From NCBI GenBank assembly GCA_023442945.1, contig JAEZWW010000042.1, forward strand, positions 62,001-126,000: a stretch of 64,000 nt of DNA, in the 5' to 3' direction. A model generated the notes under the pieces. It worked only from the letters and a program-made list of their open reading frames with translations. It was not told where the DNA came from and did no database searches. Below, piece after piece: positions 57,712-64,000 of this stretch. This stretch comes from Pseudomonadota bacterium (GTDB taxonomy: Bacteria > Pseudomonadota > Gammaproteobacteria > Burkholderiales > Burkholderiaceae_C). Position 1 is the stretch's first letter. Every line of letters begins with the position of its first letter. Position numbers and translations under genes: made by a program.

Positions 57712-58605
57712 GTACAGCGGAATGTCCTTGGCCACGGCCAACGCATCCAGTTGACGGCGGGTCTTGGTCAGGGCCCAGGCGGCGATCGCGTCGCGCGCTT
57801 GCGGGGCGAAGGGCGCGCGCAGGTCGGGCCGGGGCAGGCCGACGGCTTCAAACAGCGCGGCGGCGAAGTGCGGCTCCAGCGCGGCGATGGCCACGCGGCC
57901 GTCCTTGCAGGGGTAGACGCGGTAGCCCGCATGCGCGCCGCCGACGGCGCCGGTCGGCAGCGTCAGGCCCCAGGTGCGTGGCAGCGCAAGCCAGTGCGCG
58001 GCGTCCGACAGCGCGACCTGGCGGTGCGCGCCCTTGCCGCTGGCCCTGGCCTGCATCAACACGGCCAAAGACGCTTCGACGGTGAGCAGCGCGCCGCCCA
58101 TGTCGGCCAGCAGCGAAGGCGGCAGCTCGGTGCCGGTGACCAGGCCGGCTTCGGCCAGGTAGGTCAAGTCGTGCCCGGGTTCGTCGGCGCGCTCGCCGGG
58201 CGCGCCGACGATCTCAACCATCGACAGCTCGGGGTGCGCGCGGTGCACGGCGCGCCAGTTCAGGCCCAGTTTTTGCAACGCGGAGGGGCGGAACGAGGTG
58301 ATCAACAGATCGGCCTTGGCCAGCTCGCGCGCCAGTTGGGCGCGGCCGCGCTCGGTCTTCAAATCCATCTGCACTACGCGCACGTCGGCGTGTAGGGTGT
58401 TGTAGGCCTCGATGTTGTAGAGGCCCATGGGGTCGCCCGACATGGGGCGGCCGGTGGGTGTGAGGCCGGGGCCGGGCGGCTCGACCTTCAGGCAGCGCGC
58501 GCCCATCTCGGCCAGGCGCATCAGCGCGGCGGGGCCGGGCAGGTTGAGGGCCAGGCTGACGACGCGCACGCCGCGCAGCGGTTTGGGGGATGCAGTGGTG
58601 GGCAT
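57694..58605 (-). CDS. CaiB/BaiF-family CoA transferase (class III), short
   Basis: A 303-residue protein with LRGVRVVSLALNLPGPAALMRLAEMGARCLKVEPPG, ADLLITSFRPSALQKLGL, the nucleophile region GHDLTYLAEAG (Asp) and the CoA-binding KDGRVAIAALEPHFAAALFEAVG. It moves CoA between carboxylic acids or racemises 2-methylacyl-CoA. It is shorter than the usual 360-400 residues, and the C-terminus (LYTLPKR) comes from a repeat, so the C-terminal part may be truncated. Confidence 0.85.
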   Translation of the reverse strand: MPTTASPKPLRGVRVVSLALNLPGPAALMRLAEMGARCLKVEPPGPGLTPTGRPMSGDPMGLYNIEAYNTLHADVRVVQMDLKTERGRAQLARELAKADLLITSFRPSALQKLGLNWRAVHRAHPELSMVEIVGAPGERADEPGHDLTYLAEAGLVTGTELPPSLLADMGGALLTVEASLAVLMQARASGKGAHRQVALSDAAHWLALPRTWGLTLPTGAVGGAHAGYRVYPCKDGRVAIAALEPHFAAALFEAVGLPRPDLRAPFAPQARDAIAAWALTKTRRQLDALAVAKDIPLYTLPKR

Positions 58606-58617
58606 GGAGAGGTGGCT

Positions 58618-58686
58618 TACTATGAAATAAGGAGCTGCTTGCGCAGATTCATCTAGGGCTGGCGCCGCTTTATGCTTGAAATTGGG
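58618..58686 (-). repeat. Family A dispersed repeat, copy 16
   Basis: Minus-oriented copy: tactatgaaataaggagctgcttgcgcagattcatctagggctggcgccgctttatgcttgaaattg. It lies between the CoA transferase and the SDR genes. Confidence 0.8.
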
Positions 58687-58731
58687 ATGGCAGGGCGCGC
58701 ACAGCGCGTGCGTCCCGCGGCAGGCGCCGGC

Positions 58732-59439
58732 TCACCAACTGCGCGTGAGGCCGCCGTCCAGCCGCAGATTCTGCCCGGTCATGTAGGCGCCGTCGTCGGA
58801 CGCCAGCCAGGCGATCAGCGACGCCACTTCTTCCGACTTGCCGTAGCGCCCGGCGGGGATGCGCGCGCGCCGGTCGTCCTTTTCCGGCAGGCTGTCGATG
58901 AAGCCGGGCAGCACGTTGTTCATGCGGATGCCGTCCTTGGCGTACTGGTCGGCATACAGCTTGCTGAACGCCGCCAGCCCGGCGCGGAACACGGCGGAGG
59001 TGGGGAAGACCGGGTCGGGCTCCACCGCGGCGAAGCTGGAAATGTTGACGATGGCGCCGCCGCCCGCGGCCTGCAGGTGCGGCGTGACCAGGCGCGCGGG
59101 GCGGATCACGTTCATGAGGTAGATGTCCATGCCGCTGGCCCAGGCCTCGTCGCTGATGGCCAGCAGATCGCCCTTGGGGCCGTGGCCGGCGGAATTGACC
59201 AGCACGTCGATGCGGCCCCAGCGTTCAAGCGCACCATCGACCAGGCGCTGCAGGTCGGCCTGCACCAGGTTGCTGCCGGTGACGCCAAAGCCACCCAATT
59301 CGGTGCCCAGCGCTTCGCCCTTGCCGGACGAGGACAGCACGCCGACGTGAAACCCGTCTTGCGCCAGACGGCGCGCCGCTGCGGCGCCCATGCCGCTGCC
59401 CCCGGCGGTGACGAGGGCGACTTTTTGTGATGCGGCCAT
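58732..59439 (-). CDS. SDR-fold protein lacking the catalytic Tyr and Lys
   Basis: A 235-residue Rossmann protein of the short-chain dehydrogenase family with TAGGSGMG, VNSAGHGPKG, IVNISS and DGGLTRSW. At the active site the expected Tyr-x3-Lys is Ser148-x3-Arg152 (TSAVFRAGL), so normal dehydrogenase chemistry is doubtful. The first motif also has Ala for the first Gly. It may bind nucleotide or act by another mechanism. It lies upstream of the CoA transferase on the same strand. Confidence 0.85.
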   Translation of the reverse strand: MAASQKVALVTAGGSGMGAAAARRLAQDGFHVGVLSSSGKGEALGTELGGFGVTGSNLVQADLQRLVDGALERWGRIDVLVNSAGHGPKGDLLAISDEAWASGMDIYLMNVIRPARLVTPHLQAAGGGAIVNISSFAAVEPDPVFPTSAVFRAGLAAFSKLYADQYAKDGIRMNNVLPGFIDSLPEKDDRRARIPAGRYGKSEEVASLIAWLASDDGAYMTGQNLRLDGGLTRSW

Positions 59440-59667
59440 GCGGTGCTGCTCCTGCTGCGGTGTAAAAACCGCATCCTAGCGCCGCTGCACCAGGCTGGCG
59501 CGCGCCTGCGCGACGCTTGGCGGGCAGAGCCGGTGATCAGGCCGCAGGTTTCGGCACGAAGCCGTCAGACGGGGTGTGAAAAGGCGTGGCGCAGGGCTGG
59601 TTGTCGGGCGGAATCTGATGACCCAACGGCGTGGTCTCGGGGCGCACGCTGCGGGGGCACGAGCCGC

Positions 59668-60690
59668 TTACCTCAGGTGGCGCTGGGTCGGGAACAGCGA
59701 CCAACCCCAGCGCCGTTGGGCGTAGCCCCACAGGCCTTCCTTGAAGAACAGCGTGATGACGATGGCCAGCAGGCCCAGGCCGATCAAATACCAAGTGCCG
59801 TAGTCGCTGAACAGCTTGTTCAAGGCCCAGAACACCAGCGCGCCCACCAGTGGCCCCTCAATGCGGCCGACGCCGCCGATCACCACCATGAAGATGGCGA
59901 AGGCCGTCCAGTTGACGCTGAAGGCCGCGTCCGGGCTGATGCGCAGGTTGCCCACGAAGTACAGCGCCCCCGCCATGCCGGCGCCAAAGGCCGCCACCAC
60001 GTACACCGCCAGGCGCATGCGGCGCACCGGGATGCCTTGCGATTCGGCCGCGACCGGGTTGTCGCGGATCGCCAGCAAGGCCAGGCCGCGCTTGCTGCGC
60101 AGGAACAGGTAGACCAGCAGCACCGCCGCCACCACGCAGGCCAGCGCCATCCAGTAGGTCAGGTTTTGGCGCGTGCTGCGCTCGATCCCGCGCAGCGCCG
60201 TCAGCGTGGTGCCTGAGCCACCGCCGACAAACGACAGGTTGGCGAAGCTGAGGCGGAACACTTCAGCGATCACCCAGGTGCCGATGGCGAAGTAGCCGCC
60301 CTGCAGCCGGAACGCGACCCAGGACACGGGGATGGCGATCAAGGCCGCCGCCAGCGCGCCCAGCGGGATGGCGACGAAGGGGTTGATGCCGACGAAGTTG
60401 CCCAGCATCAGCATCACGTAGCCGCCGAAGCCGAAGAAGGCTTGCTGGCCGATGCTGACCATGCCGCCGTAGCCGGCCAGCAGGTTCCACATCATCGCGA
60501 AGATGAGGTAACAGGCGATTTCGACAAATTCGCGCATCCAGCTGGATTCACCCCACCAGGGCAGCGTGGCGGCCAGCACGACCAGGGCGAGGCCGATGCA
60601 TGCGGCGCGGCGGCTGGCCGCGGTATCGACCTGAACGCTGGCCACCGCTGGTGTGTCGACGTTCGCGGCTACGGGCATGACGGCATTCAT
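59668..60690 (-). CDS. livM: Branched-chain amino-acid-type ABC transporter permease LivM
   Basis: A 340-residue inner-membrane permease with LIFAMMWNLLAGYGGMVSIGQQAFFGFGGYVMLML, LLAIRDNPVAAESQGI (ATPase-contact loop) and GGVGRIEGPLVGALVF. It pairs with LivH encoded at 63.3 kb. It has no livF or livG partner within the window on this side, and 3 kb of other genes separate it from livH. Downstream, 59440-59667 has no recognisable gene. Confidence 0.92.
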   Translation of the reverse strand: MNAVMPVAANVDTPAVASVQVDTAASRRAACIGLALVVLAATLPWWGESSWMREFVEIACYLIFAMMWNLLAGYGGMVSIGQQAFFGFGGYVMLMLGNFVGINPFVAIPLGALAAALIAIPVSWVAFRLQGGYFAIGTWVIAEVFRLSFANLSFVGGGSGTTLTALRGIERSTRQNLTYWMALACVVAAVLLVYLFLRSKRGLALLAIRDNPVAAESQGIPVRRMRLAVYVVAAFGAGMAGALYFVGNLRISPDAAFSVNWTAFAIFMVVIGGVGRIEGPLVGALVFWALNKLFSDYGTWYLIGLGLLAIVITLFFKEGLWGYAQRRWGWSLFPTQRHLR

Positions 60691-60695
60691 GGCGG

Positions 60696-61670
60696 TCAGT
60701 CCAGTTGAAGGTTGATCTGCTGCGCGACCTTGGCCCAGCGCGCGCTCTCGGCCTTGAGCCGCGACGCAGCCGCCTCGGGTGTATTCGCGACCGCCTGCAG
60801 ATCCAGCGTGGCGAGGCGCTCGCGGATCTCGGGTAGCGCCAGCACCTTGCTCACCTCCGCATGCAAGCGCTGGATCACCGCGGGCGGCGTGCCACGCGGC
60901 ATCGCCAGCATCTCGGCAAAGCTGGCGTCATAGCCCTTCACGCCGGCCTCGGCCACGGTCGGAACGTTCGGTTGGCTGGCAAGCCGTTTGCCGCCCGAGA
61001 CGGCCACGGCAACGAGCTTGTGATCGCGGATCAGCGGCCCCACGGTGGGCGATGCGAGAAAGCCGCAGGGCACCATGGCGGCCATCACGTCCTGCATGGC
61101 GGGGCTAGGGCCTCGATAGGCCACATGCTGCATCTTCAGGCCGGTCTCCGCCAGTAGCATTTCCATAGCCATGTGGCCGGGCACGCCAGGGCCGCCCGAG
61201 GCATAGCTCATGGGCTTGTCCTTGGCGGCAGCGCGCAGATCGCCCAGCGTCTTGATGCCCGCGTTCGGCGAGCACACGAGTTCCTGGCTGAACGAGGCCA
61301 TCTGTGTCACCGGCACTAGGTCTTCCATGGGCTTGAAGGCAAGCTTGCGGTAGACATGGGGGTTGATGGTCAGCATGGTGTCGGGGCCGACCAGCACCGT
61401 GTGCCCGTCGGTCGCGCGCACGACCTCCTGCATACCGATGTTGCCGCCCGCGCCGGGCTTGTTGTCCACCACGACGGGCTGGCCCAGCGCCTTCTGCAGC
61501 GCGGGCTGCATGATGCGCGCCACGATGTCACCAGGCGCGCCGGCCGGAAACGCCACGACGAAGCGCAGCGGTTTGCTGGGCCAGGGCGCCTGGGCGTGCG
61601 CCGCACTCGCGGCAGATGCAAGGGCGCCCACGGTGGTACAGGCGCTGAGAATCCGAACGAAGCAATGCAT
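60696..61670 (-). CDS. Bug-family tripartite tricarboxylate transporter substrate-binding protein
   Basis: A 324-residue periplasmic receptor with signal peptide (MHCFVRILSACTTVGALASAASAAHAQ). Bug signatures are WPSKPLRFVVAFPAGAPGDIVARIM, VDNKPGAGGNIGMQEV, YRGPSPAMQDVMAAMV and RLASQPNVPTVAEAGVKGYD. Bug proteins bind carboxylate or aromatic solutes for TctAB permeases or sensors. No tctA or tctB is nearby. It ends 5 bp before livM and follows the sulfatase by 45 bp. Confidence 0.93.
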   Translation of the reverse strand: MHCFVRILSACTTVGALASAASAAHAQAPWPSKPLRFVVAFPAGAPGDIVARIMQPALQKALGQPVVVDNKPGAGGNIGMQEVVRATDGHTVLVGPDTMLTINPHVYRKLAFKPMEDLVPVTQMASFSQELVCSPNAGIKTLGDLRAAAKDKPMSYASGGPGVPGHMAMEMLLAETGLKMQHVAYRGPSPAMQDVMAAMVPCGFLASPTVGPLIRDHKLVAVAVSGGKRLASQPNVPTVAEAGVKGYDASFAEMLAMPRGTPPAVIQRLHAEVSKVLALPEIRERLATLDLQAVANTPEAAASRLKAESARWAKVAQQINLQLD

Positions 61671-61715
61671 GGTGTTGTCTCCTTGTGTGAAGTGGCGCTG
61701 CGGCGGCTCTAGCCC

Positions 61716-63314
61716 CTACCACGCGCCGATCAAGATGCCCGCGTCGATCTCGCGCTGGTTCCAGCGCTCGATGGCCTGAGGGTCAATCGTGGGAAAGCGA
61801 CGGCGCATCCGCAGCCAGTCGAAGAGCTGCGCCGACAGCTGCTCGCGCACGGCAGCGTGCGCGGGCGAGCGGCCCAGGTCGTGGAGTTCCAGCGGGTCTT
61901 CGTCCATGTCGAAGAGCTGGGGCGCGAGTCCTTCGTAGTGAATGAACTTCCAGCGCCGCGTGCGCAGCATGGTCATGTGGCAACGCTCCACGGGCTGGCC
62001 CGCCAGCCGGCGCGGGGCGTCGCGGAAGGCATAGCTGTTCTCGCAGATCACGAAGTCCTTGCCCGCGGCCGCCACGGCATCGCCATGCAGCAGGGGCAGC
62101 AAGGACTGGCCTTCGAGCCACGCCGGCGCACCGGGCAGCGCGAGCGCATCGAGCATGGTAGGCACCAGATCGATGCACTCGACCAAGGCATCGCTAGTCT
62201 GCCCGCGCGTAGCGCTGGCTTCGGCGCGCGGATCCACCACGATCAGCGGCACGCGCACGATAGGATCATGGAAAAGCTCTTTTTCCCCCAGCCAGTGATC
62301 GCCCAGATAGTCGCCATGGTCGCTGGTGAAGATGATCAGCGTGTCGCGATCCAGTCCCTGCTGCTTCATGAAGGCGAAGAGCCTGCCGAGCTGGTCATCC
62401 ACCTGCTTGACACGACCCATGTAGGTGGGAATGACCGTCTCGCGCACCTCGTCTCGGCTGAAGTTACGGCTCACGGCCTCGCTGCGAAAACCCTCGACGA
62501 CAGGGTGTGCGTCCTGCAGCTCGTCATCGCTGCGGACCACCGGCAGCATGTCCGCAGGTCCATACATGGCGTGGTACGGCGCAGGCACCACGTAAGGCCA
62601 GTGTGGCTTTATATACGACAGGTGCAACACCCAGGGCTGGTCACCTGCCTCACGCATGAAATCGATGGCGCGGTCGGTGGTATAGGGCGTCTCGCTGTGC
62701 GGCTCGGCGATGTGTGCGGGCTCGCGCGCCCATCGCATCTCCCAGCCGGAAAGGATCTCGCCGTTCGCCCCACGGCCCGAGTTGGCGAAGTCGTGCCAGG
62801 GGTTGTCCGACACGTAGCCGCGTGCGCGCAGCCAGTCGCAATAGGCGTTGCCCGAGACCTTGAAGCCCGGCGGCCAGATGCCGTCGTCACGCGCATAGGG
62901 CTCGAAGCCGCCCTCCATCGCTAGGCGCCCCAGGCCTTGTGTCGTGTCCATGCCCAGGCGCGCCGCACCCTCCACATCGGGCTCGACATGGGTCTTGCCC
63001 ACGAGCGCGCAGCGCACGTGGTGCGGGCGCACATGGTCGCCTAGCGTCTTCTGGCCGACCGACAGCGGCACGAAGTTCCACATGGCCCCATGGCTGCTGA
63101 CGTAGCGGCCGGTATAGGTCGACATGCGCGAGGCGCCGCACACCGAACCTTGCACGTAGGCATGCGTGAAGCGCACACCCGCTGCGGCGAGCGCATCGAC
63201 GTGTGGCGTGCGCAGCGTGGGATGCCCATAGCAGGACAGATGATCAGCACGCAACTGATCGCACATGATGAACAGCACATGGCGAATCGGCTTGGTGGAG
63301 GAGATCTGGGTCAT
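61716..63314 (-). CDS. Sulfatase-family hydrolase
   Basis: A 532-residue alkaline-phosphatase-superfamily protein. N-terminal VLFIMCDQLRADHLSCYGHP supplies metal Asp residues, and Cys59 in CGASR fits the CxAxR formylglycine motif (less usual than CxPxR). IIFTSDHGDYLGDHWLGEKELFHDPIVRVPLIVVDP carries the C-terminal metal site. It lacks a signal peptide, so it is probably cytoplasmic. It should hydrolyse a sulfate or phosphonate monoester; the substrate is unknown. Only 8 bp separate it from livH. Confidence 0.9.
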   Translation of the reverse strand: MTQISSTKPIRHVLFIMCDQLRADHLSCYGHPTLRTPHVDALAAAGVRFTHAYVQGSVCGASRMSTYTGRYVSSHGAMWNFVPLSVGQKTLGDHVRPHHVRCALVGKTHVEPDVEGAARLGMDTTQGLGRLAMEGGFEPYARDDGIWPPGFKVSGNAYCDWLRARGYVSDNPWHDFANSGRGANGEILSGWEMRWAREPAHIAEPHSETPYTTDRAIDFMREAGDQPWVLHLSYIKPHWPYVVPAPYHAMYGPADMLPVVRSDDELQDAHPVVEGFRSEAVSRNFSRDEVRETVIPTYMGRVKQVDDQLGRLFAFMKQQGLDRDTLIIFTSDHGDYLGDHWLGEKELFHDPIVRVPLIVVDPRAEASATRGQTSDALVECIDLVPTMLDALALPGAPAWLEGQSLLPLLHGDAVAAAGKDFVICENSYAFRDAPRRLAGQPVERCHMTMLRTRRWKFIHYEGLAPQLFDMDEDPLELHDLGRSPAHAAVREQLSAQLFDWLRMRRRFPTIDPQAIERWNQREIDAGILIGAW

Positions 63315-63322
63315 GGCCGCAC

Positions 63323-64000
63323 TCAGCGGGTTTTGGGGAACAGGCCCTGGGGACGCACCACGAGCACGGCCAGGAAGACGATGTGGCCGAACCAGATGCC
63401 CCAGCCCGGGTCGAAACGGAAGCCGATCTGTTGTGCCAGCGCCAGGATCATGGCGCCGGCCAGCGTGCCCCAGAACGAGCCCATGCCGCCGATGATCACG
63501 GCCTCAAAGGCGAACAGCAGCAGCATTGGCCCGTCGGTCGGCGCCACCGTGGTGCGCATGCCTTGCATGGCGCCAGCGATGGCGATCAGCACGAAGGCGA
63601 TGCCGGTGGCCAGCGCGTACACGCGGCCGGCTTTCAGGCCCATCAACTCGGCGATCGGTGGGTCGTCCGACACGGCGCGAAACGACCGGCCCAGCGCCGT
63701 GTGGCTGAACAGGCCTTGCAGCCCTGCGGTCGCGACCACCGCGACCACCAGGATCACCAGCGGCAGCACACCCAGCGTGAAGCTGCCTAGTTGCAGCGAT
63801 TGCGTGGCCAGGGTGCCGGTGTCGATGGAGCGCGGGTCGGCCGAGAAAGCCTCCATCAACGCGTTCTGGATCACGATCGACAGGCCGAAGGTGACCACCA
63901 GCGAAGGCAACGGGTCCTTGCCCAGCGTGCGGTTCAGCACGAAGCGCTGCAGCACGTAACCGACGACGAAGGACGCCGGTAGCACCAGTACGATGGCCAG
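63323..64000 (-). CDS. livH: Branched-chain amino-acid-type ABC transporter permease LivH (5' end beyond window)
   Basis: At least 226 residues are visible, and the frame is still open at the right edge. It has PLPSLVVTFGLSIVIQNALMEAFS, FRAVSDDPPIAELMGL (ATPase-contact loop), GPMLLLFAFEAVIIGGMGSFWGTLAGAM and VLVVRPQGLF at the end. LivH and LivM form the permease of a high-affinity importer. The family's usual length is about 290, so about 65 N-terminal residues are missing. Confidence 0.92.
   Translation of the reverse strand: MAIVLVLPASFVVGYVLQRFVLNRTLGKDPLPSLVVTFGLSIVIQNALMEAFSADPRSIDTGTLATQSLQLGSFTLGVLPLVILVVAVVATAGLQGLFSHTALGRSFRAVSDDPPIAELMGLKAGRVYALATGIAFVLIAIAGAMQGMRTTVAPTDGPMLLLFAFEAVIIGGMGSFWGTLAGAMILALAQQIGFRFDPGWGIWFGHIVFLAVLVVRPQGLFPKTR

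Noticed and set aside
59537..59667. A short minus-strand frame beyond the livM stop that might be a gene remnant
   Set aside because: It has no recognisable motif and mostly overlaps livM in another frame. There is nothing to support a decayed gene.

Overview
This 64-kb window is GC-rich chromosomal DNA from a betaproteobacterium, most likely Burkholderiales and probably Comamonadaceae. I infer this from gene order and protein character (mutM / TPR protein / lolB / ispE / tRNA-Gln / prs / rplY / pth; nadK-recN beside hrcA), from a Bug-type solute receptor, and from a dispersed intergenic repeat typical in style of that family. It is ordinary core and accessory chromosome. I see no prophage, transposase, integrase, CRISPR array or rRNA.

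Layout. 1-13.2 kb: end of a PHP phosphatase, an amidase and a peptide-type ABC importer (SBP plus permeases and ATPases) whose SBP/amidase half is separated from its permease/ATPase half by a 5.4-kb gene on the other strand. That gene encodes a secreted multidomain ExeM/NucH-type nuclease with an IPTL-type C-terminal sorting tail. 13.3-20.3 kb: housekeeping (ferredoxin, pth, rplY, prs, tRNA-Gln, ispE, lolB, TPR protein, mutM). 20.4-30.6 kb: dynamin-like GTPase and mutY, then nadK-recN-rapZ divergent from hrcA, two tRNAs, a DUF2939 protein, riboflavin synthase and a DMT exporter. 30.9-41 kb: phosphomannomutase, Kdo transferase (waaA), sirtuin, split chromate transporter, ArsC-like protein, a small general-stress-like cassette, NamZ and a DOMON-like partner.

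41-46.8 kb is the most coherent accessory locus: an OlsB-like acyltransferase, a PlcP-like phospholipase C, a glycosyltransferase, polyphosphate kinase and SixA, all on one strand. A four-unit, 11-bp-periodic PHO-box-like array lies upstream. I read it as a phosphate-limitation lipid-remodelling and polyphosphate locus.

46.9-64 kb: two CHRD lipoproteins, a YgiQ radical SAM protein, an extradiol dioxygenase, a LysR/GST cluster, an RNase II/R-family exoribonuclease, a cold-shock/DUF1294 fusion, a CoA transferase, an atypical SDR, and a liv-type operon in which a sulfatase and a Bug receptor sit between livH and livM.

The most unusual sequence-level feature is a ~50-65-bp dispersed repeat (called family A here) with 16 recognisable copies on both strands. 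Several copies are exapted into proteins: the lipobox of LolB, a surface insertion in WaaA, the linker of YgiQ, and the C-termini of RibE, the DMT exporter and the CoA transferase. A second GC-rich repeat (family B) forms an in-frame insertion in the phosphomannomutase.
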